From Caulobacter zeae (GTDB taxonomy: Bacteria; Pseudomonadota; Alphaproteobacteria; Caulobacterales; Caulobacteraceae), in NCBI RefSeq assembly GCF_002858925.1, contig NZ_PJRS01000012.1, forward strand, positions 48,874 to 112,873: DNA of 64,000 nucleotides, in the 5' to 3' direction. The notes under the pieces are model-generated. The model searched no databases and was not told where the DNA came from. It worked only from the letters and a program-made list of their open reading frames with translations. Of the stretch, positions 24,337 to 32,601 are shown piece by piece (position 1 is the first letter of the stretch; every line of letters starts with the position of its first letter). Both the position numbers and the translations under genes were made by a program.

Positions 24337-24762
24337 ATGACCGAGCCCATCGCCACGCCCGACACCGCCATGATGGCCGCTCCGGTCGCCCTGGCGCGGT
24401 TCCTGGAGACGGCGGACGCATCCCTGTTGAACGGCGTGTTCTCCGGCGGCGACGTGACGATCCTTGAGAACTTCGCGCCGCACGTGTTCCTGGGCCAGGA
24501 AGGGCTGGCGCAATGGCGGGCGATCATGACGACGCACGTCGGCGCGATCGGCGAGCTGAAGCATGAATTCGGGACGCCGCAGGACTTCGGCCTGACCGGG
24601 CAGACCGTGCACTTCACCCTGCCCACCCGCTGGACCGGCGTGCGCGACGGCCGGCGCTTCACCGAGCTGGGCGGCTGGACCTTCGTGCAGGCGCGCGAGG
24701 CCGGCGGATGGCGGGTCCGCTCCTACGGCTGGGCGGTCGTCAGCTTCGAGTGGCTGGACTGA
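24337..24762 (+). CDS. SnoaL/NTF2-like protein, unknown function
   Basis: 141 residues with the cone-shaped NTF2/SnoaL-like pattern: an N-terminal helix, then FLETADASLLNGVFSGGDVTILENFAPHVFLG and a beta-rich second half ending GGWRVRSYGWAVVSFEWLD. Proteins of this kind bind small molecules or catalyse isomerisation; nothing here fixes the activity. It starts 17 bp after the endonuclease gene on the same strand and may be expressed with it. It is convergent with the VanX-like gene. Confidence 0.7.
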   Translation: MTEPIATPDTAMMAAPVALARFLETADASLLNGVFSGGDVTILENFAPHVFLGQEGLAQWRAIMTTHVGAIGELKHEFGTPQDFGLTGQTVHFTLPTRWTGVRDGRRFTELGGWTFVQAREAGGWRVRSYGWAVVSFEWLD

Positions 24763-24768
24763 GGCGGC

Positions 24769-25731
24769 CTACCCCGCCAGCTGCGTGAAGGTCTTCGTGC
24801 CGATCGGATAGCGTCGCCAGTCGCCATAGTCGAAGTGCCACCACTCTTCGGGATAGACCTCGAAACCCTGGGCGACCATGGCCTCGCGCAGCATGCTCCG
24901 CAGGGCGCGCTGCCTGGCCGTGCCGCCGGCGAAGTCGGCATAGGAGCGGGTCGACATCTCGTCGTAGCGGCTGGGCATGTAGACGACCGCGCCGGTCGCA
25001 AGATCGTGCAGCGTCAGGTCGACCGCGCAGCCCCGGTTGTGGCGCGAGCCCTTGGCCGGATCGGCGACGAACACACGGCTGGCCGGCGGGGTCGCCTCCC
25101 AGAACATCCAGGTGACGAACCAGGGACGATAGGCGTCGTGAATGGTCAGGCCGTAGCCCTGGGCGGCCAGCGTCTTGGCGGCGCGCCCCAGGGCCTGCGC
25201 GGCTGGCCGTTGCAGCCAGGCGGCCGGGCGCTCGTAGAGCTTCAGCCCCATGAAGTTGTCTCGGCCGGCGTAGCGGATGTCGAAGGTGATCGCCTGATCG
25301 ATCGTGGCCAGGTCGACAAGGTCCGACGGCAGGAAGTCGCCTGTCTCGCTCGGCGGCGTCGCGGCCAGGGCGCGCTCGCGCAGGGTCTTGGGATCGGCCC
25401 GGACGGCGCGGCGGATGCCGGCCTGCACCTCAGCCCCGAAGTCGCGGCGCGGCAGGACGGCGCCAGCCAGCCGGACGCCCCGCGCCGTGACCAGCAAGTC
25501 GCCGCCGCCCTCGACGGCGTAGCGACCGCTCCCCTGCGCAGATAGCCGGCGAACCGGCCCGCCATGGACGAAGACGGCCAGTCCGCCGTCGTCGGTCTCG
25601 AAGACCGTGACCGGAGCCTCGGGCGCGCCGTACTGGGCGACGAGGGCCAGATCGGCGGTCGCCAGGGCCGCGCCGGGCGCCAGGCTCAAGGCCAGCATAC
25701 TGGCGGCGACGGTTCGACGGGTCTGCCGCAT
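24769..25731 (-). CDS. M15D D-Ala-D-Ala dipeptidase (VanX/DdpX type), secreted
   Basis: 320 residues. A Sec signal peptide (first ~24 residues) is followed by a variable region, then the VanX-type zinc peptidase domain with SRHNRGCAVDL (zinc His and Asp) and EEWWHFDYG (catalytic Glu and zinc His). It splits D-Ala-D-Ala in the periplasm, recycling wall-derived dipeptide rather than giving vancomycin resistance by itself, since no vanH/vanA-type genes are present. The N-terminal 100 residues between the signal and the catalytic domain are unusual for DdpX and unassigned. Confidence 0.9.
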   Translation of the reverse strand: MRQTRRTVAASMLALSLAPGAALATADLALVAQYGAPEAPVTVFETDDGGLAVFVHGGPVRRLSAQGSGRYAVEGGGDLLVTARGVRLAGAVLPRRDFGAEVQAGIRRAVRADPKTLRERALAATPPSETGDFLPSDLVDLATIDQAITFDIRYAGRDNFMGLKLYERPAAWLQRPAAQALGRAAKTLAAQGYGLTIHDAYRPWFVTWMFWEATPPASRVFVADPAKGSRHNRGCAVDLTLHDLATGAVVYMPSRYDEMSTRSYADFAGGTARQRALRSMLREAMVAQGFEVYPEEWWHFDYGDWRRYPIGTKTFTQLAG

Positions 25732-25747
25732 CGTCGCCGCCCCTCGC

Positions 25748-27244
25748 CTATTTCATGGTCGGGATGACGAAGGCGCTGTCCTCGACATCGCCTTCCGGCC
25801 AGCGGGCCGTGACCGTCTTGACCTTGGTGTAGAACTTCACGCCCTCGACGCCGTGCTGGTTGGTGTCGCCGAACGCGCTGCGCTTCCAGCCGCCGAAGGT
25901 GTGGTAGGCCACAGGCACCGGGATCGGCACGTTGATGCCGACCATGCCGACATTGACGCGGGCCGCGAACTCGCGGGCGGCGCGGCCGTTGCGGGTAAAG
26001 ATCGCCACGCCGTTGCCGTACTGGTGCTCGGACGGCAGGGCGATAGCCTCCTCGAAGCTCTCGGCGCGCACCATCTGGAGGACCGGGCCGAAGATCTCTT
26101 CCTGGTAGGTCTTCATCCCCTTCTTGACGCCGTCGAACAGCGACGGGCCGATGAAGAAGCCCTTCTCGAAGCCTTGCAGGTGAAAGTCGCGGCCATCGAC
26201 CACCAGCTCGGCGCCCTCGTCGACGCCGATCTGGATGTAATCGGCGATCTTGGCGCGGTGCTGGGCGCTGACCACGGGGCCGTAGTGGGCGGCCGTATCG
26301 GTGGAGATGCCGACCTTCAGGGTGTCGATCTCGGCCACCAGGCGTTCGCGCAGCTCGTCGGCGGTCTTCTTGCCGACCGGCACCACGACCGGCAGGGCCA
26401 TGCAGCGCTCGCCCGCGGACCCGAAAGCCGCGCCCGACAGGTCCTTGACCACCTGGTCGAGGTCGGCGTCGGGCAGGACGAGGCCGTGGTTCTTGGCCCC
26501 GCCCATGGCCTGGACGCGTTTCCCGTGCGCCGTGCCGGTCTGGTAGACGTAATGGGCGATGTCGGAGCTGCCGACGAAGCTGACGGCGCGGATCAGCGGG
26601 TGGGTCAGGATGGCGTCGACGGCGCTCTTGTCGCCGTGGATCACGTTGAGCACGCCCTCGGGCGCGCCGGCCTCCATCATCAGCTCGGCCAGCTTCACGG
26701 GAACCGTCGGATCCTTCTCCGACGGCTTGAGGATGAAGCTGTTGCCGACGGCGATGGAGATGCCGAACATCCACATCGGGATCATGGCCGGGAAGTTGAA
26801 CGGGGTGATGCCCGCGCAGAGGCCCAGGGGCTGGCGCATCGAATAGACGTCGATGCCGGGCCCTGCGCCCTCGGTATATTCGCCCTTCAGGATGTGCGGA
26901 ATTCCGCAGGCGAATTCAATGACTTCCAGGCCGCGTTGAATGTCGCCCTTGCTGTCTGCGATGACCTTGCCGTGCTCGGACGACAGGATCTCGGCCAGGC
27001 TGTTCATGTCGCGCTCGATCAGGCGCTTGAACTCGAACATCACCCGGGCGCGGCGCTGCGGGTTGGTCGCCTCCCAGCCGACCTGGGCCTTGGCGGCGGC
27101 CTGGACGGCGGCGTCGATCTCGCCGTCGGTGGCGAACTGGACGCGGGCCTGCACCTCGCCGGTGTTGGGATTGAAGACGTCGCAGAAGCGCCCCGAGGCG
27201 CCGTTGAAGGCTTGGCCGTTCACGAAATGGGCGATGTCTCGCAT
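25748..27244 (-). CDS. mmsA: CoA-acylating methylmalonate-semialdehyde dehydrogenase
   Basis: 498 residues, an aldehyde dehydrogenase of the MmsA/IolA type. It turns methylmalonate semialdehyde into propionyl-CoA (or malonate semialdehyde into acetyl-CoA) with NAD+ and CoA in valine or inositol catabolism. Diagnostic features are FNFPAMIPMWMFGISIA, GGAKNHGLVLPDADLD and the active-site Cys in SAGERCMALP. AGGGAG six bases before the ATG at 27244 fixes the start; the frame continues 13 codons upstream. No other mms genes adjoin it. A flavin reductase gene lies upstream on the same strand. Confidence 0.93.
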   Translation of the reverse strand: MRDIAHFVNGQAFNGASGRFCDVFNPNTGEVQARVQFATDGEIDAAVQAAAKAQVGWEATNPQRRARVMFEFKRLIERDMNSLAEILSSEHGKVIADSKGDIQRGLEVIEFACGIPHILKGEYTEGAGPGIDVYSMRQPLGLCAGITPFNFPAMIPMWMFGISIAVGNSFILKPSEKDPTVPVKLAELMMEAGAPEGVLNVIHGDKSAVDAILTHPLIRAVSFVGSSDIAHYVYQTGTAHGKRVQAMGGAKNHGLVLPDADLDQVVKDLSGAAFGSAGERCMALPVVVPVGKKTADELRERLVAEIDTLKVGISTDTAAHYGPVVSAQHRAKIADYIQIGVDEGAELVVDGRDFHLQGFEKGFFIGPSLFDGVKKGMKTYQEEIFGPVLQMVRAESFEEAIALPSEHQYGNGVAIFTRNGRAAREFAARVNVGMVGINVPIPVPVAYHTFGGWKRSAFGDTNQHGVEGVKFYTKVKTVTARWPEGDVEDSAFVIPTMK

Positions 27245-27333
27245 GATGCGCTCCCTAACGCTGTTTTTCGGCGTCATTAACATCCGAGAAACGGCGCGTA
27301 TCGTGGAAAATCTATCCCCGGCCTTTCAGCCAC

Positions 27334-27858
27334 CTACTCCGCATCCACATGCACCCGGCGGAACCGGCCTTGCAGGTAGACCAGCGGCTCGTGGTCAGGG
27401 TCGTAGCGCAGCTTGACCACCCGCCCGACATAGACCCGGTGGTCGCCGGCGTCGAAGACGTGGTGGGTCTCGCATTCGAAATTGGCCATGCAGCCGGGCA
27501 GGATCGGCACGCCCGTGCGCCAGGTCTCGGTCTCGACGCCGGCGAAACGATCGGTGTCCTTCTGCACGAACTGCCGGGCCAGGGCCTGGTGGTCGGCGTG
27601 CAGCACGTTGACGGCGAAGCGGCCCGCGGCGTCCAGGGCCGGCAGGCTGGACGACTTCAGGTCGACGCAGACTAGGGCCAGCGGCGGGTCCAGCGACACC
27701 GAGGTGAAGGAGTTGGCGGTCAGGCCGACGCGGCGGCCGTCCTGCCCCAACGTCGTGACGACGGTGACCCCCGTGGTGAAGCACCCGAAAGCGTTGCGCA
27801 GGGCGCGGGCGTCGTGCGCGCCGCCCTCCCCCAGTTCGATCGTGACAGCCTGACTCAT
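27334..27858 (-). CDS. Flavin reductase-like, FMN-binding split-barrel protein
   Basis: 174 residues of the flavin reductase (HpaC-like) family: FGCFTTGVTVVTT, GLTANSFTSVSLDPPLALVCV for FMN/NAD(P)H binding, and FAVNVLHADHQALARQF. It reduces free flavin for a partner monooxygenase or acts as a reductase itself. No monooxygenase is adjacent. It is 90 bp upstream of mmsA on the same strand. Confidence 0.9.
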   Translation of the reverse strand: MSQAVTIELGEGGAHDARALRNAFGCFTTGVTVVTTLGQDGRRVGLTANSFTSVSLDPPLALVCVDLKSSSLPALDAAGRFAVNVLHADHQALARQFVQKDTDRFAGVETETWRTGVPILPGCMANFECETHHVFDAGDHRVYVGRVVKLRYDPDHEPLVYLQGRFRRVHVDAE

Positions 27859-27985
27859 CTTCCCCTAGCAGTGCGACAAAGCCGGGCCACGGGCAAGGCG
27901 GGATGGCGCGCGACGGGGCTGGAGGAGCGAGGACGGGAGCCGTAATGAAGTTTTTGCTTACTTAGTGATCATTGACGACAAGGCG

Positions 27986-28699
27986 CTACGCGGTCTTCGG
28001 GTCGCCGAGATCGATGGCTAGAGACGCGCCCGCGACGCCGCCGGCCCCATATGCCTCCGGCGCCACCATGCGGGCTGGCCGGAGCACGACCCTCAGTTTC
28101 AGATCGAGCTTGTCGAGTTCCGCATCAACGACAGCCGACTTGAGAACGACGAGATCACGCCCAGCTTCGCTGTTCACCCGGTCGCGCCCGGCCTTCATCG
28201 CTGTCAGCTTGTCTGCGATAGACGCGACCATGCCCAGAGTGAACGAGGCGTTGGCCATATGTCGATCCTTGTGCCGAAATCGCTGATAGTCGGCAGAGGT
28301 CTTGTAGCGGCCAAGCTCGAACCGAACAGCGCCGTCGATCAGTTCGGTCAGGTAGTGCGCGACTTCAATATCCGAAGGGAGCCCAAAGAATACGTACCGA
28401 GGCTCTCCGGTCGGGCCCTTCTCGCGCCAAACTCGGCAATCACAAAAACTGGCGATGGCGACGATGCAATCGCCCAGCGGTATCCGCTTATTGTGTTGCG
28501 TCTCGTATTCGCGCCGCTCACACAGCGTATCGCGGAGTTCAACGTCGGTGAGGGAAAGGTCGTAGCGATCGAGCAGTTCGGCGACCTTCGCGGCGGCCGA
28601 CATGGCTTCGGCTTCCGTGCAGCCATTGTCCGTGGTCTTGGCTCGGAGCCCTGCGATGCGCGCCCTGAGCTTTTCAAGGTCTGCCAGATGTTCGTTCAC
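27986..28699 (-). CDS. DUF2786-domain protein, likely acquired
   Basis: 237 residues from a GTG at 28699. The N-terminal DUF2786 domain (LEKLRARIAGLRAKTTDNGCTEAEAMSAAAKVAELLDRY) is followed by a region with HKDRHMANASFTLGMVASIADKL, typical of phage- and island-borne relatives. The function is unknown. Codon choice looks less GC-biased than in neighbouring genes. The frame extends upstream to 28906 only because it reads through the remnant of another gene. It stands alone, with an AT-rich 127-bp stretch downstream. Probably horizontally acquired. Confidence 0.75.
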   Translation of the reverse strand: MNEHLADLEKLRARIAGLRAKTTDNGCTEAEAMSAAAKVAELLDRYDLSLTDVELRDTLCERREYETQHNKRIPLGDCIVAIASFCDCRVWREKGPTGEPRYVFFGLPSDIEVAHYLTELIDGAVRFELGRYKTSADYQRFRHKDRHMANASFTLGMVASIADKLTAMKAGRDRVNSEAGRDLVVLKSAVVDAELDKLDLKLRVVLRPARMVAPEAYGAGGVAGASLAIDLGDPKTA

Positions 28700-28843
28700 G
28701 GCTGCGCCCCGAAAGTGTCTCAGCGCCAACCCGCCAAGTTCGCCTGCCCCGCTTTCTAGGCGAAGCCTAAGGCTGATCCCAGCATATCGAAGGGCCCGAG
28801 ATCGAGCCCCCCCTATATCAGGCGCCGGATACGCGCCCTTGAG

Positions 28844-28909
28844 CCCCTCCACCAGCACCCCCGGCTGCGCAGCATCCAAACCGAACGTCACCAGCGGTTG
28901 CCGCACGTG
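28844..28909 (-). pseudogene. Remnant of the C-terminus of a cupin-like gene
   Basis: On the minus strand this stretch encodes 22 residues (HVRQPLVTFGLDAAQPGVLV then EG). It matches 18 of the last 22 residues before the C-terminal alanine of the cupin-like protein encoded at 30753-31670. No start or upstream domain is present, so it is a detached gene end. It lies immediately upstream of the DUF2786 gene, consistent with an insertion or deletion that destroyed a paralogue. Confidence 0.65.
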
Positions 28910-28918
28910 CGAGGCCGG

Positions 28919-28953
28919 CTTCCGCTCATCCGAAGCATGCGAATGAGCGGAAG
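28919..28953 (-). terminator. Hairpin after the SDR gene
   Basis: CTTCCGCTCAT (28919-28929) pairs perfectly over 11 bp with 28943-28953. It lies just past the SDR stop at 28964. There is no T-run, so it is a weak or factor-dependent terminator, or an mRNA-stabilising hairpin. Confidence 0.5.
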
Positions 28954-28963
28954 GCCTCTCCGG

Positions 28964-29719
28964 CTAGACCTGAGCTACGCCGCCGTCGATGGCGAAGTCG
29001 GAACCGGCCATGAAGGCGGAGTCGTCCGAGGCCAGGAAGAGCACGGCCTTGGCGATCTCCTCCGGCGCGCCGACGCGGCCGATCGGGGTCTGGCTGGCCA
29101 TGTAGTCGAGCAGGCCTTGCTGCTGCGCGGGATCCGAGCCGGCAAGTTCGATCAGGCCAGGCGTCTTGATCGGGCCGGGGCTGACCACGTTGACGCGGAT
29201 GCCGCGGTCCTTGAGGTCGAGGGTCCAACTGCGGGCCAGGTTGCGCACTGCGGCCTTCGAGGCGCTGTAGACGCTGAAGGCGGCCGTACCAGTGGTGGCC
29301 GTGGTCGAGCCCGACAGGATCACGCTGGCCCCGTCGCGCAGCAGCGGCAGCGCCTTCTGCACCGTGAAGATCACGCCCTTCACGTTGCGGCCGAAAATGT
29401 CTTCGTAGTGCTCCTCGGTGATCGCGCCCAGGGGCAGCATGTCGCCGCCGCCGGCGTTGGCGAACAGGGCGTCGATCTGGGCGTGGCGCTGCTGCACGGC
29501 GTCATAGAGGCGGTCGATATCGGCCAGCTTCGACATGTCGGCCTGGACGCCCACCGTCTTGCCGCCGATCGACTTGACCGCCGCGTCGAGTTCGGCCTGG
29601 CGGCGGCCGGTGATGAACACATTGGCCCCTTCGGCCGCGAACGCGCGGGCGGTGGCCAGGCCGATGCCGCTGGTGCCGCCGGTGACCACCACCACCTTGT
29701 TGTCGAACTTGCCGCTCAT
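28964..29719 (-). CDS. Short-chain dehydrogenase/reductase
   Basis: 251 residues, classical SDR. It has TGGTSGIG for the nucleotide (residues 14-21), NAG near residue 90, catalytic Ser in ILSGSTTATTG, the YSASK motif (Tyr-X3-Lys), and a C-terminal AIDGGVAQV. An Arg after the Gly motif (TGRRQ) suggests NADPH preference. The start at 29719 has AAGGAGA seven bases upstream. It is divergent from a LysR gene, the usual arrangement for regulator and target. Substrate unknown. Confidence 0.92.
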   Translation of the reverse strand: MSGKFDNKVVVVTGGTSGIGLATARAFAAEGANVFITGRRQAELDAAVKSIGGKTVGVQADMSKLADIDRLYDAVQQRHAQIDALFANAGGGDMLPLGAITEEHYEDIFGRNVKGVIFTVQKALPLLRDGASVILSGSTTATTGTAAFSVYSASKAAVRNLARSWTLDLKDRGIRVNVVSPGPIKTPGLIELAGSDPAQQQGLLDYMASQTPIGRVGAPEEIAKAVLFLASDDSAFMAGSDFAIDGGVAQV

Positions 29720-29740
29720 CTGAAGTCTCCTTGGCTTGTG

Positions 29741-29757
29741 CGGCGAACCGTTCGCCG
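29741..29757. promoter_or_regulatory. Inverted repeat near the SDR start
   Basis: CGGCGAA-CCG-TTCGCCG, a perfect 7-bp inverted repeat 22 bp upstream of the SDR start. It is either an operator for the divergent LysR regulator or a leader hairpin. Confidence 0.35.
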
Positions 29758-29816
29758 TGGACAAAGAGATGCATCTGGAACGATCTGGCCGGTAGCCAGG
29801 CAATGTGGCATTCAGT

Positions 29817-29832
29817 GTCTCGATAGTGAGAC
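29817..29832. promoter_or_regulatory. Candidate LysR binding site
   Basis: GTCTCGATAGTGAGAC is a 5-bp inverted repeat around six bases and resembles the T-N11-A palindrome used by LysR proteins. It lies directly before the LysR gene's ATG, in the SDR/LysR intergenic space, which suits autoregulation. Confidence 0.5.
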
Positions 29833-29838
29833 GATGAC

Positions 29839-30741
29839 ATGCCCGATCTGAACGACTACCTGCTCTATGCCGAGGTGGTGGCCCATGGCGGTTTCGCGCC
29901 GGCTGGCCGCGCCCTGCGCCAGCCGAAGTCGACCCTGAGCCGCCGTATAGCCCAGTTGGAAGCCCGCCTGGGCGTGCGACTGATCGAGCGCACTACGCGC
30001 CGGTTTCGGGTCACTGAGGTCGGCCAGGCGTTCTATGAACGCTGCAGGATCGTGGCTCTCGATGTCGAGCAGGCGAACGCCGTCGCCGCCGAGGCCAAGA
30101 GCGAGCCGCAAGGCCTGATCCGCTTCAGCTGCCCGACCGGCCTGGTGGAGACCCTGTCAGGAAGCTTGCCGCGGTTCCTGGCGCGGTTTCCCAAGGTACG
30201 GCTGCAGGTGATCGCGGTCGACAGGCCCGTGGACCTCATCGAAGAGCGGATCGACGTCGCCCTGCGCGTGCGCACCGTGCTGACGACCGACGCCGCGCTG
30301 ACCATGCGCACGCTGGGCCGGTCGCGCCGAATTCTGGTGACGGGGCCTCAACTCGCCGCCCGCTGCGCCGACCTGGCGATCGACCAACTGGCCGGCCTGC
30401 CCACCCTCAGCCCCACCGACCAGCCAGGCGAGCTCACCTGGGACTTGCTGGGGCCGAACGATGCGACCTGCGCGATCCGTCACGAGCCCCGCATGGCCTG
30501 CGGTGACTTCCTGGCCCTGCGCGACGCCGCCGCCGCGAACATCGGCGTCGCCTTCCTGCCCGACCATGTCTGCAAGGCCGACCTTGTGACCGGTCGCCTG
30601 GTTCAGGTCTTTCCCGAGTGGCGATCGGAGGACGGGATCGTCCATATCGTCTTCACCACCCGGCGCGGCCTGCCGCCAGCCGTGCGGGCGTTCATCGATC
30701 ACCTGGCCGCAGTGTTCAGCCAGGATCGGCCGACGCAATAG
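29839..30741 (+). CDS. LysR-family transcriptional regulator
   Basis: 300 residues. The N-terminal winged helix-turn-helix (YLLYAEVVAHGGFAPAGRALRQPKSTLSRRIAQLEARLGVRLIERTTR) is followed by a periplasmic-binding-like effector domain of the type found next to dehydrogenase genes (AaeR/DsdC-like CrgA group). It is divergent from the SDR gene, which it probably controls. The inducer is unknown. It ends 11 bp before the convergent cupin-like gene. Confidence 0.92.
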   Translation: MPDLNDYLLYAEVVAHGGFAPAGRALRQPKSTLSRRIAQLEARLGVRLIERTTRRFRVTEVGQAFYERCRIVALDVEQANAVAAEAKSEPQGLIRFSCPTGLVETLSGSLPRFLARFPKVRLQVIAVDRPVDLIEERIDVALRVRTVLTTDAALTMRTLGRSRRILVTGPQLAARCADLAIDQLAGLPTLSPTDQPGELTWDLLGPNDATCAIRHEPRMACGDFLALRDAAAANIGVAFLPDHVCKADLVTGRLVQVFPEWRSEDGIVHIVFTTRRGLPPAVRAFIDHLAAVFSQDRPTQ

Positions 30742-30752
30742 ACGAGGCGCCC

Positions 30753-31670
30753 CTACGCTCCCTCGACCAGAACGCCAGGCCGGGCCGCGTCGAGACCGAA
30801 GGTCACCGGCAGGTGGCGCACGTGAGGGGTCTGGAGATTGAGGGCCTTGGCGCCGCGGGCGACGGCCAGCTTGCCCAGGGCCGTCGGGCCGAAACCGGCC
30901 TGGACCCTGGGGTTGGCGCCCAGGCGGCGGCGCAGCACGCCGTTGGCGTAGATGACGTTGGCGCGCATCAGGGCCGGCGGGGTCATGAACTCGATCGAGA
31001 TCGAGACATTCAGCATCGGGCCGTTTTCGATCCGGTGCGGGGCGTTCTGCTTCCAGGTGACCATGGTCCCGGGCGTCAACTCGACGGCCTGGGCGCCGGC
31101 GTCCCAGGCCGGATCGAAGGCGAACTGCTCGGCGGTCTCGCGCAGCACGATCTTCTCCAGCGCCAGCTCGCCCACATAGGGGTCGGCAACCGGATAGACC
31201 CAGACCTTCTTGACGCCGCGCACCTGCCACAGCGACACCAGCGGCACGTCGAGATGGTAGAACACCTGGGCGTTGGCGCTGCTGATCAGCATGCCCAGAT
31301 CGCGCTTGAAGGTCTTCAGGCCCGGAACCTTGCTTTCCTTCTCGGCGAAGATCTCATCGCACAGGGCGGCGTATTCGGGCACGTGGTCGTTGGTGTGGCG
31401 CAGGTTCAGCCAGATGCGGCCGGCCTTGGCGGCCTCCAGCAGCTGGTCGCCCGACAGATTGCCCGCCGAGCCCTTGCGCCAGGTGGTCCAGGCCTTGGGG
31501 TCCTCGCCCATGGTGAAGACGCCAAGCAGCTCGCGCGGATAGCGATCGAGCAGCCGCGCCAGGCCCTCGTCGTCGAACATCGGCCGCTCGTGCAGGCCGT
31601 GCTGGAAGACCAGGTTCTCCTTGCCGAAGGCCTTGGCCTTTTCGGGGGTCCAGTCGTGGATGATGGTCAT
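30753..31670 (-). CDS. Cupin/JmjC-like domain protein
   Basis: 305 residues with a cupin-like (JmjC-related) double-stranded beta-helix. A conserved region FYHLDVPLVSLWQVRGVKKVWVYP leads to VELTPGTMVTWKQNAPHRIEN, where His and acidic residues could bind iron. Relatives include 2-oxoglutarate-dependent hydroxylases, but several lack function assignments. The gene is the last of a same-strand run behind the glycosyltransferase and acyltransferase genes (10-bp gap). A decayed copy of its 3' end is found at 28844-28909. Confidence 0.75.
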   Translation of the reverse strand: MTIIHDWTPEKAKAFGKENLVFQHGLHERPMFDDEGLARLLDRYPRELLGVFTMGEDPKAWTTWRKGSAGNLSGDQLLEAAKAGRIWLNLRHTNDHVPEYAALCDEIFAEKESKVPGLKTFKRDLGMLISSANAQVFYHLDVPLVSLWQVRGVKKVWVYPVADPYVGELALEKIVLRETAEQFAFDPAWDAGAQAVELTPGTMVTWKQNAPHRIENGPMLNVSISIEFMTPPALMRANVIYANGVLRRRLGANPRVQAGFGPTALGKLAVARGAKALNLQTPHVRHLPVTFGLDAARPGVLVEGA

Positions 31671-31680
31671 GCCGCCAGCC

Positions 31681-32601
31681 TCACGCCGTGTGTCCGTAGA
31701 AATGGATCTTGAAGGGACCCCACCAGAGGGTCTTGCCCAGGCCCCGCGCGGCGCGGTCCAGCCATTCGGCCCGGTCGCCGGCGCGGGTCAGCCACTTGAA
31801 GCCGGCCACGGCCCCGAAAAGCGCGGCCTGGACCACGCCGACGGCCATCCAGCGGGCTACCCCTGCCCGGTCCGGCGGCACGGCGGCGGCGCAATGGGCC
31901 GAGGGGCCCTGGCCGTAGGCGAAGGCGCGGCGGATCGTGTAGTCGAGGGTCAGGCGATCGGGCACGGGGTCTTCCCAGACCCAGGCGGCCGGCTCCCAGG
32001 CGAAGACCGCGCCGGCGGCCCGCATGTGGCCAAACAGCATGTCGTCCTCGCCGCCGATATGATTGCGCTCGGCCGCGAAGGGCGCGACCGGGTCGGGCAG
32101 GCTCGAGCGCTTCAGCAGGCTGTCGCCGCAGCCGTAATAGTGGTCGATGACGCCGGCCTGCTCGGGGCCGATGCGCGAGAAGAACCGCTCCAGATAGTCG
32201 CGGTGCTCGGTGACGGCCTGCGGCGCGCGGGCGCGGACCGGGCCAAAGACCACGTCGGCGGCGTAAGCCTGCTGGGCGGCGAGCAAGGCCGCCAGCCAGC
32301 CGGCCGGAGCCTCCTCGTCGTCGTCGAGGAAGGCGATGAACTGCCCCGAGGCCTTGGCCATGCCGGCGTTGCGGGCGTTGGCGACGCCGGCGCGGGGCTC
32401 GTGGACGTAGTGGACGGGAAACGAGGCTTCGCCGGCCAGGGTCTGGGCCACGTCCTGGGCGGACGGGACCTGGTCATTGTCGACGATCACGAGTTCCAGC
32501 TCGGAATGATCCACGCCGGCCTGGGCCAGCACCGAGCGGGCCGCGACGGCCAGGCCGCCGAGCCGACGCTGGGTCGGGATCATGATCGTCACGCGGGCCA
32601 T
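31681..32601 (-). CDS. Family 2 glycosyltransferase, possibly holdfast HfsL
   Basis: 306 residues. The GT-A fold begins VTIMIPTQRRLGGLAVAARS, with VIVDND, ARNAGMAKASGQFIAFLDDDEE (the metal-binding Asp motif) and a later GGEDDMLFGHM acceptor-site block. A hydrophobic stretch near the C-terminus may attach it to the membrane. It transfers a sugar from an NDP-sugar during polysaccharide synthesis. Its start overlaps the acyltransferase stop by one base (TGATG). From memory, C. crescentus HfsL, a glycosyltransferase needed for holdfast, has similar context. I treat this as a suggestion only. Confidence 0.85.
   Translation of the reverse strand: MARVTIMIPTQRRLGGLAVAARSVLAQAGVDHSELELVIVDNDQVPSAQDVAQTLAGEASFPVHYVHEPRAGVANARNAGMAKASGQFIAFLDDDEEAPAGWLAALLAAQQAYAADVVFGPVRARAPQAVTEHRDYLERFFSRIGPEQAGVIDHYYGCGDSLLKRSSLPDPVAPFAAERNHIGGEDDMLFGHMRAAGAVFAWEPAAWVWEDPVPDRLTLDYTIRRAFAYGQGPSAHCAAAVPPDRAGVARWMAVGVVQAALFGAVAGFKWLTRAGDRAEWLDRAARGLGKTLWWGPFKIHFYGHTA

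Noticed and set aside
24769..25731. Vancomycin-resistance cassette because of the VanX-type dipeptidase.
   Set aside because: There are no vanH or vanA/B-like ligase genes or VanRS regulators nearby. A signal peptide points to dipeptide recycling.
28919..28953. Attachment site or tRNA remnant for an island at the DUF2786 locus.
   Set aside because: The palindrome is a simple hairpin at the SDR gene end. No tRNA sequence or matching second copy was found.
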